A DNA stretch of 64,000 nt from Sphingomonas sp. QA11 (GTDB lineage: Bacteria; Pseudomonadota; Alphaproteobacteria; Sphingomonadales; Sphingomonadaceae). Location of the stretch: positions 5,265,501 through 5,329,500 of the forward strand of contig NZ_CP098774.1 of assembly GCF_028473665.1 (NCBI RefSeq). Direction: 5' to 3'. Positions 24,851-34,199 of this stretch are shown piece by piece (within the stretch, counting starts at the first letter, position 1; the number at the start of each line of letters is the position of its first letter). Both the position numbers and the translations under genes were made by a program. Below the pieces are notes generated by a model. The model worked only from the letters and a program-made list of their open reading frames with translations. It was not told the origin of the DNA and made no database searches.

Positions 24851-26764
24851 TCATTCGGCGCCCGACACCACCGGTAGCCAGACCGCGCTTGGCGTCTCGC
24901 CGCCACGCTCGATCGTGACGGTCGCCTTCTTGTAGTCGGTCTTCTTCGCGAAGAAGATGTTCGGCACATACGTCTGCGGGTTGCGGTCGTAGAGCGGGAA
25001 AAGGCTCGACTGGATCTGCACCATGATCTTGTGGCCCGGCTTGAACACATGGTTCACCGCGGGCAGGCGAAAGCGGTAGCGCTGGACCTTGTCGGCCGGG
25101 ATCGCGCTCGGCCTGGCGAAGCTGTCGCGGTATCGGCCGCGGAAGATGTCGAGGCTCACGGCGAGCTGGTACCCGCCCATCGTCTTGTCGCTCGCGACTT
25201 CGTCCGGATAGACGTCGATCACCTTGACCACGAAATCGCCGTCGGTGCCGGTGGTCTTCGCATAGATGTCGGCCATCGGCACGCCGGATACCGCCACCGC
25301 CTTGGTGAGCACCGGCGTCTCGTAGGTCAGCACGTCGGGGCGGCCGTCCGCATGGCGTTGGTCGCTGACCAGCCAGCTTTGCCAGCGTCCGTCACCGAAA
25401 TTCACCGGACGCGGCAGATGCGGCACTGGCTTGGCCGGGTCGGAGACATAGCTGTCGCCCCCTGCCTCAGGCTTGTCGAAGCCGAGGCCCCAATCCCCCG
25501 ACATGTAGATCGGCTTCATCGGTGCCGCGCAGCCGGTGTCGCAGGCGAGCGGCCATTTGTCGAACCTGTTCCACTTGTTCTCGCCGGTGTTGTAGAAGGT
25601 CACCGATGGCGGCGTGAAGGCTGGCGCCCCGTCCTTGAGATAGGCGTTGAAGAAAGGCAGCAGCACGTCGCGCCGTGCCTGCAGCGCGGTGTCGCCCTCG
25701 AACTTGAGTGCACCGAGGGATGAGCCGTTATAGTTGAACCCGCTGTGCCGCCACGGGCCCATCAGCAGGAAATTGTTGCCGCCGTGGCCGACCTTGTTGA
25801 GTTCCTCCCAGGCGTGGATCGCGCCGTACATGTCCTCCTGGTCCCAGATGCCCTGTTCCCACAGGGTCGGCACCCTGGACGGTGCGGCGGCGAGCAGTTT
25901 GTCGAGTGCCTGTCCCGACCAGAATGCGTCATAGGCGGGGTGCTTCGACATGCGGTTCCAGTAGGGCAACTGGTCGAAGCCCGACTGTTTCGCCCACTCG
26001 CCGGCTGAGCCGACCTTGCGGAACGTGTCGTAATCGTCCCAGGCCGGTGAACCTGCCGACTTGCCCGCGCCCTTGTAGCCGGTCTGCCCGGCGAGCCAGC
26101 CGATATTGGTCAGGCGGAACGCGCCGTAATGGAACCAGTCGTCGCCCATCCAGCCGTCGATCATCGGGCTCTCCGGCGCCGCGACCTTCAGCGCCGGATG
26201 CGGGTTGAGCAGCGCCATGACCACGGTGAAGCCCTCATAGCTCGACCCGAGCATGCCGACCTTGCCATTGCTTTCGGGCAGGTTCGCCTTGTTCACCAGC
26301 CAGTCGATCGTGTCGTACGCGTCGGTGACATGGTCGACCTTGGTCTTGTTCAGCGGGCCGATCACCGGGCGGGTGACGATGTAGTCGCCCTCGGAGTCGT
26401 ATTTGCCGCGGATGTCCTGGAACACGCGGATATAGCCGTCCTTGACGAACAGCTCGTCGCCCTCGGGCAGGGTCGAGATCATATTGGGACTGTCGATGCG
26501 CATCACGCGGCCGGATGCATTGTAGGGCGTGCGGGTCAGCAGGATCGGTGCGTTCTTCGCGTTCTTGGCGACGATGATGACGGTGTGGAGCTTCACCCCG
26601 TCGCGCATCGGGATCATCACCTCGCGCTTCTCATAGTCATAGCTGGCGGTGGGCGGCGTGAACTTGGCGGGGATGTCGCCACCGGGCGCCGTGGTCGGCG
26701 TCGACTGGGCCACGGCCATGGAAGAGAGAAGCGTCGTGGCGAGAAGCGCGAACCCGAACCGCAT
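24851..26764 (-). CDS. CocE/NonD-family hydrolase, alpha-amino-acid ester hydrolase-like
   Basis: 637 residues from ATG 26764, with AGGGAA upstream. A signal peptide (1-19, ends AVAQ) sends it to the periplasm. The alpha/beta-hydrolase domain has nucleophile motif GSSYEG with Ser175; the C-terminal jelly-roll (about 460-637) is the X-Pro dipeptidyl-peptidase C-terminal type. GSSYEG and the overall layout match alpha-amino-acid ester hydrolases, which cleave or transfer amino-acid esters and beta-lactam side chains; cocaine esterase and glutaryl-7-ACA acylase are relatives. The natural substrate is unknown. It stands alone. Confidence 0.88.
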   Translation of the reverse strand: MRFGFALLATTLLSSMAVAQSTPTTAPGGDIPAKFTPPTASYDYEKREVMIPMRDGVKLHTVIIVAKNAKNAPILLTRTPYNASGRVMRIDSPNMISTLPEGDELFVKDGYIRVFQDIRGKYDSEGDYIVTRPVIGPLNKTKVDHVTDAYDTIDWLVNKANLPESNGKVGMLGSSYEGFTVVMALLNPHPALKVAAPESPMIDGWMGDDWFHYGAFRLTNIGWLAGQTGYKGAGKSAGSPAWDDYDTFRKVGSAGEWAKQSGFDQLPYWNRMSKHPAYDAFWSGQALDKLLAAAPSRVPTLWEQGIWDQEDMYGAIHAWEELNKVGHGGNNFLLMGPWRHSGFNYNGSSLGALKFEGDTALQARRDVLLPFFNAYLKDGAPAFTPPSVTFYNTGENKWNRFDKWPLACDTGCAAPMKPIYMSGDWGLGFDKPEAGGDSYVSDPAKPVPHLPRPVNFGDGRWQSWLVSDQRHADGRPDVLTYETPVLTKAVAVSGVPMADIYAKTTGTDGDFVVKVIDVYPDEVASDKTMGGYQLAVSLDIFRGRYRDSFARPSAIPADKVQRYRFRLPAVNHVFKPGHKIMVQIQSSLFPLYDRNPQTYVPNIFFAKKTDYKKATVTIERGGETPSAVWLPVVSGAE

Positions 26765-27154
26765 GAGCAATTTCCCTGTTATATTTATGTCCCTCCACAT
26801 GGCATGGCCAATGGTGCTTTACCGTGTCAACCCGGTGGCACGGGATGGGTGCCACCGGGCGATCGTCCCCCAGCGGTGCCCGGGCGACCAGCATCGAATG
26901 CATGGCGCGACGCCGTGCGGGAAAGGCCCCGCGTGGTGGTTGTGCCCCGCTCTGGCAATCCCGTTCGATGCCGAAGATCCGGACGGTGTCAGGCACATCC
27001 TGTTCGACAAAAGGGATCGGCAACCGGCGGAGGCTATCCTATGAGCAAGGTAGCGGGATGGGGTAGGGGGAAAGACGTCGATGTCTGGGGCGAAACAGCT
27101 TCATCATGAGCGGATGCGGCAATGTGCCTGCCCGACCGATGCCGCACGGCGCAG
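26765..27154. other. Intergenic region upstream of hydrolase and P450
   Basis: 390 bp between divergent genes. The frames seen here on both strands overlap each other and have no ribosome sites. A short upstream extension of the P450 frame (ATG 27122) lies inside. No repeat or RNA gene was recognised; promoters for both genes should be here. Confidence 0.5.
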
Positions 27155-28306
27155 ATGAGGCGCTATCCCGCCGCCCTCGCGCGTCGGATGCGGGCGTTGT
27201 TGCGCCGTCGGACCACGGCCGAGCTTCAATCCTCGGCGACGATCGATCTGCGTTCGCCCGGGATCGCGGCTGATCCCTTTCCCCATTATGAAACCCTGAG
27301 GCGGGAAGGATCGGTACTGTTCCTGCCGCAGAACGACTACTGGATCGTCCTTGGCCATGAGGCGGTCCGTTCGGCGCTCGCCCGGCCCGAGCATTTCTCC
27401 AATGCACCCTACCGGGACGTGGACGCTGTCCTGCTCGCCGCCGATCCACCCGTCCAGACGGTGATCCGGCGCACGGTCGCGCGGCTATTCTCTCCCGCCG
27501 TGACGGCCCGGCTGGAAGCGACCGCGTCGCGACTGTCGGAGGCGCTTGTTCGGCCCGAGCTGGATGCCGTCGCGAACTATGCGATCCCGGTCAGCCGGGG
27601 GGTCACGGCGGACCTGCTCGGCCTCGACGCGGCGGGCATGGACGATATCGTCCATGCCGAGGAAGTGTCGCGGGGAACGGCGGACCCGCTGGGCAATTTC
27701 GTCCGCAGCCTCGACGCGCTGGCGCCTCGCTCGACGATGTTCGGTGCGCTGACCGGTGCAGGGATTCCCGAAGAGTCGGCGCGAAGCCTTGTCCGGCTGA
27801 TGTGGCTCGCCGGCACCACCACGACTCAACGGGTGATCTCGCGGACGATCCTTCGCGTTATCGAATGCGACAGTGACCAGCGGGCACTGCGGGCGGACCC
27901 TGCTCTGCTGAGGCCGTTCGTCGAAGAGATACTTCGGTTGCATCCGCCCGAACATATGGTGCCGCGCCTGGCGATGGCCGATGTCGAACTGGACGGCGTC
28001 ACCATTCCGGCGGGGGCCGATGTCAGGTTGTGCCTGAGCGCGGCCAATCGCGATCCCGCTCAATTCGGACAACCCGACCGGATTCGGTTCGACCGGGGGA
28101 ATGCCCGGCATTTCGCGTTCGGCTCCGGTGCTCATGCCTGTATCGGCGCGCAAGTCGGCCGCGCGACGGCCAACATCGCCGTGGCGACCTTGTTGCACCG
28201 TTCCGCCGCCCTCCACGCTCTCCGGCCGCTGCATGAAATCCGCTATTTCGCGACCGAGGCGGCGCTTTCCCCGGAAAGCCTGGAAATCGGGGTGATGCCG
28301 ATATGA
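27155..28306 (+). CDS. Cytochrome P450 (biosynthetic-cluster type)
   Basis: 383 residues from ATG 27155 (ATG 27122 is also possible; neither has a clear ribosome site). P450 marks: I-helix LAGTTTT (219-224) with the oxygen-activating Thr, ExxR as Glu258-Ile-Leu-Arg261, and heme-binding FGSGAHACIG with Cys329. It is soluble and needs separate ferredoxin and reductase partners, none of which is nearby. The typical C-helix DPPxHxxxR reads DPPVQTVIRR, with Gln replacing His. It opens a plus-strand run with an ABC exporter, a cyclase-like protein and a sulfotransferase, so it probably oxidises an intermediate of that pathway. Confidence 0.9.
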   Translation: MRRYPAALARRMRALLRRRTTAELQSSATIDLRSPGIAADPFPHYETLRREGSVLFLPQNDYWIVLGHEAVRSALARPEHFSNAPYRDVDAVLLAADPPVQTVIRRTVARLFSPAVTARLEATASRLSEALVRPELDAVANYAIPVSRGVTADLLGLDAAGMDDIVHAEEVSRGTADPLGNFVRSLDALAPRSTMFGALTGAGIPEESARSLVRLMWLAGTTTTQRVISRTILRVIECDSDQRALRADPALLRPFVEEILRLHPPEHMVPRLAMADVELDGVTIPAGADVRLCLSAANRDPAQFGQPDRIRFDRGNARHFAFGSGAHACIGAQVGRATANIAVATLLHRSAALHALRPLHEIRYFATEAALSPESLEIGVMPI

Positions 28307-28401
28307 TCGCCGCTGCCGCAACCTCCGCAGGAACGGCGGGGGGACTTCGTCCGGCGAGGGAGCGGCTATGACTCTCTCCCGCGTTGCGGCATAGGCGGCC
28401 G

Positions 28402-29223
28402 ATGGAAGACATCGTCTATAGCGCCAGCCCGGAGCTACGCCGGCCGCGCCATTTTTCGGCGAAGGCGATGGTCGACCTGCGCGCCTCGGGCGCGATCGCG
28501 TGGCGGCTCTTCCGCAGCAACCTGCGCGTACGGCACCGCAGGACCTTTCTGGGTTATCTCTGGCTGCTGATGCCGGTGATGGGTACCGTGCTGATCTGCA
28601 GCTATATCCATTCGCGGCGGATCGTCAGCATCGCGCCGACCAGCCTGCCCTATCCGCTGTTCGTGCTCTCGGGCATGATCCTGTGGCAATCCTTCGTCGA
28701 CGCCATCAATGCGCCGTTGCAGCAACTGACGGCCGCGCGACAGCTGATCACGCGAAGCCGGGTCCCGCATGAGGCGATCATCCTCGCGGGAGCGATGGAG
28801 GTGCTGCTCAACGCCGTGGTCCGTCTCGCGGTGCTTGTGGTGGTGATCGCCATCTGGGTACCCTTCGTGCCGTCGATGGCGCTGATCCCGGCGGGCGTCG
28901 TGGCGCTGGTGGTGTTCGGTCTGGCGATCGGGCTGGCGGTGGCGCCGCTGGGGCTGCTGTATGACGATATCGGCCGCGTGATCGCGATGGCGATGACCTT
29001 CTGGTTCTTTCTGACCCCGGTGATCTATCCCTTGCCCTCCTTTGGGCCGCTCCGTTTCAATCCGGTCGCGCCGCTGCTCGTTACGACCCGGAACTGGTTG
29101 CTGGGCTGGTGGGGCGTTTCCAACGGCTTTCTGGTGATCGTCGGCATCGCCCTTGTCGGCCTGGTCGCCGCCTGGCTGTGGTACCGGCTTGCCCGACCGC
29201 ATGTCGTCAGCCGGTTGGGTTGA
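28402..29223 (+). CDS. ABC-2 type polysaccharide exporter permease (Wzm/KpsM family)
   Basis: 273 residues from ATG 28402, with six hydrophobic segments (about 45-265). The N-terminal amphipathic stretch WRLFRSNLRVRHRRTFLGYLWLLMPV is characteristic of Wzm/KpsM/TagG permeases. They export a lipid-linked glycan from the cytoplasmic side. The ATPase partner begins three bases after the stop. The longer frame from 28384 adds six residues without a ribosome site. Confidence 0.88.
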   Translation: MEDIVYSASPELRRPRHFSAKAMVDLRASGAIAWRLFRSNLRVRHRRTFLGYLWLLMPVMGTVLICSYIHSRRIVSIAPTSLPYPLFVLSGMILWQSFVDAINAPLQQLTAARQLITRSRVPHEAIILAGAMEVLLNAVVRLAVLVVVIAIWVPFVPSMALIPAGVVALVVFGLAIGLAVAPLGLLYDDIGRVIAMAMTFWFFLTPVIYPLPSFGPLRFNPVAPLLVTTRNWLLGWWGVSNGFLVIVGIALVGLVAAWLWYRLARPHVVSRLG

Positions 29224-29226
29224 GCG

Positions 29227-30552
29227 ATGGAGGTCGCAGCGCCCCCCTTTGCCGGTCTCGACATGTCAGACGCACCTGATCGCGCCGCGCGTTCGGGGAA
29301 GGGCGATACGACGCTGTCGGTTTCCAACCTGTCCAAGAAATATTGCGGCGATCTGAAAAAGGCGCTGTTCTACGGTCTGGGCGACATCGCGGGCGAGATG
29401 TCGGGGCGACAATGGTGGGCAGGTCGCCTGCGCCCCGGCGAATTCTGGGCGCTCGACGATGTTTCGTTCGACGTGCGGCGCGGCGAGGCTGTCGCCGTGA
29501 TTGGGCGCAACGGTGCCGGCAAGAGCACCTTGCTGCGGGTGATCTACGGTCTTCTGAAACCCGATATGGGGCAGGTGCGCATCGCGGGTCGGTCCGAGGC
29601 GATCATCGAGCTCGGCACCGGTTTCAACCCGCTGCTTACCGGCCGCGAGAATATCGAGGTCGGCGCGTCGCTTCATGGCCTTGATCCGGACGCGACCGGG
29701 CGTCTGCTCGAGGCAGTGATCGATTTCGCTGAACTGGCGGAGTTTATCGATGCCCCGCTGCTGTCCTACAGTTCGGGCATGAAGGCACGTCTCGCCTATT
29801 CGCTCGCCGCGCATCTCGGGCCGGACCTGTTGCTGGTGGACGAGGCGCTGGCGGTGGGGGATCTCGCTTTCCAGCACAAATGCATTCGCCACATGCGGCA
29901 GTTCGTCCAGGGCGGCGGATCGCTGCTCCTGGTCTCCCACAATGTGCAGCAGATTCAGACGGCGTGCGACCGCGCGGTGTTGCTCGAACGGGGGCGCGTG
30001 ATACTCGAGGGCGGCGTGGCCGATGCGGTCAGCAGGATGCTTGAGCAGCGGCCGGCGGTCGAGGCGAGCCAGACGGGCGACTTCGCCGCCAATGGCCCGG
30101 TGCGCATGGGCGGGCTCAACATGGTACCGGGAAGCGGCGAGGATATCCGCACAGGACGGCCGGCCGAGGTGACGCTTCGCTACGAGGCCGACCTGGCGAC
30201 CGAGGTGATATGGGCGCTGAGCATCTGGACCGAGGACCGATGGACCTGTGTTTGCGGTGCGGTCGATACGGCACCGCGGCGTCTCGACGCGGGTCGCGGC
30301 ATTCTCCGGTGTATCCTGCCCGATGTGCCGCTGCTCGCCGGCCGCTACATCGTCCGCGCGACATTGCTCGATGCCACCACACACTACCCGATCGCGCTGG
30401 AGAGTTCGCGGAGCCGGGAATGCCATATCCAGGTGCATACCGATCCGGATCCTGTCCTGAATCTGCAGATCTGGGCGAATCAGCTGGTGCGGCTTGATGC
30501 GCAATGGGATGAGCCGCTCCGGGTGTCGCCGGACGGGCCTGACGGGAAATGA
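29227..30552 (+). CDS. ABC exporter ATPase with C-terminal carbohydrate-binding extension (Wzt family)
   Basis: 441 residues. Walker A GRNGAGKST is at 93-101, the signature LSYSSGMKARLAYS is in the Wzt form and Walker B is LLLVDEALAVGD. After the ATPase (about 1-280) comes a beta-rich C-terminal domain (about 290-430) like Wzt_C, which in O-antigen exporters reads the capping group at the non-reducing end. This implies the exported molecule carries a recognised terminal modification; the sulfotransferase in this locus is one possible capping enzyme (inference). It overlaps the frame of the next gene and forms an operon with the permease. Confidence 0.9.
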   Translation: MEVAAPPFAGLDMSDAPDRAARSGKGDTTLSVSNLSKKYCGDLKKALFYGLGDIAGEMSGRQWWAGRLRPGEFWALDDVSFDVRRGEAVAVIGRNGAGKSTLLRVIYGLLKPDMGQVRIAGRSEAIIELGTGFNPLLTGRENIEVGASLHGLDPDATGRLLEAVIDFAELAEFIDAPLLSYSSGMKARLAYSLAAHLGPDLLLVDEALAVGDLAFQHKCIRHMRQFVQGGGSLLLVSHNVQQIQTACDRAVLLERGRVILEGGVADAVSRMLEQRPAVEASQTGDFAANGPVRMGGLNMVPGSGEDIRTGRPAEVTLRYEADLATEVIWALSIWTEDRWTCVCGAVDTAPRRLDAGRGILRCILPDVPLLAGRYIVRATLLDATTHYPIALESSRSRECHIQVHTDPDPVLNLQIWANQLVRLDAQWDEPLRVSPDGPDGK

Positions 30553-30581
30553 CCGAAGGGTCTGCCGAGGAGAATTCCGCA

Positions 30582-30764
30582 ATGCGGCGTGATATGGATG
30601 AAGCGTTGCTTGCCAGGCTCGTCTGCCCGTCGACGCGGACTCCGTTGCGGCATGATGCGATCGCCGGCGAGCTGGTTTCGGATCAGGCCGGTCTCGCCTA
30701 CCCGATCCGCGACGGCATTCCCGTCCTGTTGATCGAGGCGGCACGGCGGATCGACACCGACTGA
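30582..30764 (+). CDS. UPF0434/Trm112-like small protein
   Basis: 60 residues from ATG 30582, chosen because GAGGAG lies nine bases upstream; the frame opens at 30549. The pattern LARLVCPSTRTPLRHD, then ELVSDQAGLAYPIRDGIPVLL, is the UPF0434 (YcaR) fold, a Trm112-like zinc-ribbon relative with one Cys left. YcaR proteins are often next to lipid A genes, and Trm112 proteins act as small partners of methyltransferases; the role here is unknown. It sits between the exporter ATPase and the cyclase-like gene in a tight row. Confidence 0.75.
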   Translation: MRRDMDEALLARLVCPSTRTPLRHDAIAGELVSDQAGLAYPIRDGIPVLLIEAARRIDTD

Positions 30765-30769
30765 TCGCG

Positions 30770-31930
30770 ATGGCCCGCTGGCGACTGGAGCCGTCGACAG
30801 CGCAATGGCGACTGGCTAAGCGTCGCCGGATGAACGACGTTCCGGCTTGTCTGGGTCCGAACGGGAATCCGGGAATGGCAATCGTGACACCCAAGGGCAG
30901 ATTCGACCGCGCCGATGTGCGGGCAGCGCTTGCCGGAGGTCTCGCCTTTCTGGAACGCGTCCAGCTCGACAGCGGGGAGTTCCGCGTGGTGACGTCGCTG
31001 CGCAGGGACATGACCGGTGATTGCGAACCCGATCCGTCGATCTTCCCGACCGCCCTGATCGCGCATTGCCTGTCCTTCGCTCCGGCCGCCAACCTGATGC
31101 GCGACCGTGGCCTGGCGTTCCTGCTCGCCCAGCGCGATCGCCATGGCCTATGGCGGCACTGGACCCGGGATCACCCGTTCTTTCGCCAGTTGCCGCCCGA
31201 TATGGACGATACGTGTTGCGTGTCGGCCGCCCTTGCGACCGCTGGCTCGACGGACGGTGCGGACCCGGCGCTGCTCCTGGCGAACCGTGATGCGCAGGGC
31301 ATGTTCCTGACGTGGATCATGCCCCGGGCTCGCTGGATGGGCCGGGCGCATATGCGGGTGACGCTGCCGCAGCTTCGCCATCTCGTGACGCTCTGGTTCT
31401 TCTTCAAGAAGACTTCTGCGGCGCCAGCCGATGTCGATGCGGGCGTGAATGCCAATTGCCTTCATTATCTCGGTAGCTTCCCGGGCGATGCGCGCGTGGT
31501 CGAGCGGCTGGTCGGGATATTGCGCCGGGGCGGTGAGCCAGATGCCGACAAATGGTATGAGAACCCCTTCGTACTCTGGTATTTCTTCGCCCGCGCGCTT
31601 GGGGACCGTTCGGAAGAGGCACGGGGCTTGCTCCTCGCCAGGCTGGACGCCGCGCCTCCGACGAGTGCGCTGGAGATCGCCTTGTCGATCGCCGCCCGGC
31701 TCTATTGCGGTGCGATGCCGCCGGACGAGCTGATCGATGCGTTGCTCGCTCGCCAGTCTTCCGATGGAAGCTGGCCGCGCGCGCCGGTCTATTTCGGAGG
31801 GCGCGAACGCCGCCGTGACGGCAGCCTTGCGCCCGCGCATCCCGATACGCCGCACTGGGGATCGGAGGAACTGACCACCGGCTTCTGCATCGAGGCGCTT
31901 GCACGGGTATCGCGGACGGAGGCGGCGTGA
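30770..31930 (+). CDS. Alpha-alpha-toroid protein with QW-like motifs and DxDDT (terpene cyclase/prenyltransferase-like)
   Basis: 386 residues; ATG 30770 is the first start, and Met36 is an alternative that matches where the helical domain begins. It has toroid-type repeats with QW-like ends (LLAQRDRHGLW near 118-128 and LLARQSSDGSW near the C-terminus). Asp144-Met-Asp-Asp147-Thr in PPDMDDTCC equals the DxDDT acid motif by which squalene-hopene and class II diterpene cyclases protonate their substrate. At one domain, it is much shorter than squalene-hopene cyclase (about 630) and shorter than usual two-domain class II cyclases. It may therefore be a single-toroid cyclase or a non-catalytic relative. 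Its stop overlaps the sulfotransferase start. Confidence 0.75.
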   Translation: MARWRLEPSTAQWRLAKRRRMNDVPACLGPNGNPGMAIVTPKGRFDRADVRAALAGGLAFLERVQLDSGEFRVVTSLRRDMTGDCEPDPSIFPTALIAHCLSFAPAANLMRDRGLAFLLAQRDRHGLWRHWTRDHPFFRQLPPDMDDTCCVSAALATAGSTDGADPALLLANRDAQGMFLTWIMPRARWMGRAHMRVTLPQLRHLVTLWFFFKKTSAAPADVDAGVNANCLHYLGSFPGDARVVERLVGILRRGGEPDADKWYENPFVLWYFFARALGDRSEEARGLLLARLDAAPPTSALEIALSIAARLYCGAMPPDELIDALLARQSSDGSWPRAPVYFGGRERRRDGSLAPAHPDTPHWGSEELTTGFCIEALARVSRTEAA

Positions 31931-32820
31931 CCCGTCATCTGATTCATATCGGCTATCCGAAGACCGGCTCGACCTTTTTGCAGCGCTGGTTCGCCGCCCA
32001 TCCGCAGATCGCCTATGCGCATGGCGGCATCGCCGGATTCCGCAGCATTCATTCTCTTGTTGCGGAGGCGGCTGGAAAGGATCCCGGCTATCTGTGGCGC
32101 GTCACCAGCCACGAGGCATTCACCTTCCCGTTTCTCGATGCCGGGCGGCGCGATATCGATTTGTCGCATCCGGGCGAAGGAACGCTGGAAGAACGACAGG
32201 CGCGCGCCTGCGCCCTGCTCGCGGACAATTTCCCGGATGCGCATGTGCTGATCGTCACGCGCGGATTCCGGTCGATGATCCTGTCCTCCTATTCGCAATA
32301 TGTCCGGGTCGGCGGCACTGACGATCTGGAAACGCAGATGTGGTTGGGCGGCAAAAATCCCTGGTGCTATGATGAACTGATCGCGATGTACCGCGCCCGT
32401 TTCGGCGATCGGGTGATCGTGCTGCCCTATGAATTGCTGGCGCGCGATCCGGCCGGGTTCCGCGCTGAGATGGAACGGCGGCTCGGCGTGGCGCCGTTCG
32501 ATTTCAAGGACGCCGTGGTCAATCGTTCTCTCTCTCCGGTCGAGCTGCGATGGTATCCTCGCATCGCCCGGCTGGTCAGGCGTCTGCCGTTTCGTCGGCG
32601 GATGTCGCGCCTGTACCTTGGTCTCGTTTTCGACAACCGGTTGAGCCGGCCGATCGCGCTGCTCAATCGGCTTTCATCCGCAAAACCGGTCGACAGGACG
32701 GTTGTCACTGATGAATTGCTGGAGGCGGTGCGCGGTACCGCCGATGGATTGGCGGCAGATCCGATCTACCGGCCCTTTGCCCGCGACTATCTGTTCGAGC
32801 ACCGGCTGAATCCGCAATAG
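31927..32820 (+). CDS. PAPS-dependent sulfotransferase
   Basis: 297 residues. The 5'-phosphosulfate loop HIGYPKTGSTFLQRWF (about 7-22) and the 3'-phosphate block VTRGFRSMILSSYSQY (about 114-129) are both present, so it should use PAPS to sulfate a hydroxyl or amine. The form is that of bacterial carbohydrate or lipid sulfotransferases of the Sulfotransfer family; the acceptor is unknown. The start overlaps the toroid gene by four bases (ATGA), so the two are translationally coupled. The 3' end is convergent with a glycosyltransferase gene. Confidence 0.9.
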   Translation: MTRHLIHIGYPKTGSTFLQRWFAAHPQIAYAHGGIAGFRSIHSLVAEAAGKDPGYLWRVTSHEAFTFPFLDAGRRDIDLSHPGEGTLEERQARACALLADNFPDAHVLIVTRGFRSMILSSYSQYVRVGGTDDLETQMWLGGKNPWCYDELIAMYRARFGDRVIVLPYELLARDPAGFRAEMERRLGVAPFDFKDAVVNRSLSPVELRWYPRIARLVRRLPFRRRMSRLYLGLVFDNRLSRPIALLNRLSSAKPVDRTVVTDELLEAVRGTADGLAADPIYRPFARDYLFEHRLNPQ

Positions 32821-32847
32821 ACCGCGCCCGGTTGTGGCGCGGACCAG

Positions 32848-34149
32848 CTATTCGGCAGCCCCGACGAGTTCCTCGCCATAGTCCCTGGCCGGTGCCTGCA
32901 CGGCGCCCTTGTCGACAAGGCGCAGGACGATGTCGGCGAAGGTGCTGGCAGGATCGCGCGGCACCTGGGTGCGGATGCTGGCGGCGGCGGCGGCGGCGAT
33001 CGCAGGCCATGTCGCCCGTGCGGCCCAGGCGCGCTCCATTGCCTCGTCGATGGCAGCTTCAGTCGGTGCGGCCGCGATGAAGCCGGTCTCGCCGTCGCTG
33101 CAGACCTCTGCGCTGCCGGCCACGTCGGTCGTGATCGTCACCCGCCCGGCCAGCATCGTCTCGACCACCACCAGCGGCAGCCCTTCGGCGCGCGTCGGCA
33201 GGATCAGGGCGTGATGCTGTGCCCAGATCCCTCCCTGGACGTTCCGGACGAAACCGGGGAAGGCGACATTGTCGAGCCCAAGGAAGGCCGCCATTTCCTT
33301 CAGGCCCTCGGCGCGATCGCCGGCGCCGAAGAAGGAGACGCTGACGTCGCGGGCGCGCCACTTGGGCAGCGCCATCACCCGCAGCAACATGTCCTGGCCC
33401 TTCTCCATCGGGAAGAAGCGGCCGACACAGGCGAGCCTCAGCCCGTCGCCCGTATCGGGCCAGGGAAGCGGCGCATCCCAGGCGGTGAGGAACGGATTGC
33501 GCACGACCTCACCCCTGGGGATCGCCATGCCCATCTGCTCTTCGGTGAGTCGATGATTGTGGTGCGAGACGAAATAGGCTCCCTGCGCGTCGGCATACAT
33601 CGCCTTGCACCGCTCGCGCATCCAGTCGGACGGCCAGTAGAGCTCAGTCGCCTTCTGGCAGATCAGCGCATAGGGAATGCCGAGCCGTCGCAGCACGCCT
33701 GCATAGAGGAAGCCGTCCCAATTGCCGCCTTGCGACAGGATGACCATGTCGGGGCGTGAGAAGCGCAGCGCGATATCGAGGCGGGCGAGTTGCCAGCTCA
33801 GCCCGGCGGCGCGGCTGATCAACGAGAAGATGCCGTAAAATGCCTTGGGCAGCAGCGGGAACTTGGCAAGATCGTGCAATGTGCACTTCGCCTCGTTCAG
33901 CCGCTTGATCGCCGGTTCGCCCTTGGGAAGGTTGGGCTTGGCGACCGATATGCGGTGACCGCGGCGGGCCAGTTCGGCGGCGGCAGCCCCCCAAAGTTCC
34001 TCGCTGCCCCCCCAATGTGTCTCGTTGCAGCTGATAAAAGCAATGTGGCGCGGATCGGCGATTTTCAAAAACGGAGCCCCCTCTGTGCTGTCGCTACCAC
34101 GTTGCCCCTTTATGCCGTCAATCAAAAATCGCAGGATTTTGTAAAACAA
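32848..34149 (-). CDS. GT4-family glycosyltransferase
   Basis: 433 residues. The N-terminal Rossmann half starts with HIAFISCNETHWGGSEELW, where the Gly-rich loop fits acceptor binding. The C-terminal half has VGRFFPMEKGQDMLLR and the donor-binding EALILPTRAEGLPLVVVETMLAG-type block, here HALILPTRAEGLPLVVVE, with the conserved Glu residues of GT-B retaining enzymes. The nucleotide sugar cannot be named. The gene is on the opposite strand from the export genes, 50 bp from the divergent UbiA gene, so these two share a promoter region. Confidence 0.9.
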   Translation of the reverse strand: MFYKILRFLIDGIKGQRGSDSTEGAPFLKIADPRHIAFISCNETHWGGSEELWGAAAAELARRGHRISVAKPNLPKGEPAIKRLNEAKCTLHDLAKFPLLPKAFYGIFSLISRAAGLSWQLARLDIALRFSRPDMVILSQGGNWDGFLYAGVLRRLGIPYALICQKATELYWPSDWMRERCKAMYADAQGAYFVSHHNHRLTEEQMGMAIPRGEVVRNPFLTAWDAPLPWPDTGDGLRLACVGRFFPMEKGQDMLLRVMALPKWRARDVSVSFFGAGDRAEGLKEMAAFLGLDNVAFPGFVRNVQGGIWAQHHALILPTRAEGLPLVVVETMLAGRVTITTDVAGSAEVCSDGETGFIAAAPTEAAIDEAMERAWAARATWPAIAAAAAASIRTQVPRDPASTFADIVLRLVDKGAVQAPARDYGEELVGAAE

Positions 34150-34199
34150 GCAGTTATGTCGTGGCGAAATATCGGCGATGAACGGGTCGACCAGGGGGA

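Noticed and set aside
29266..31092. 608-codon minus-strand frame across the exporter ATPase and toroid genes
   Set aside because: Spans several real genes antisense and resembles no protein family.
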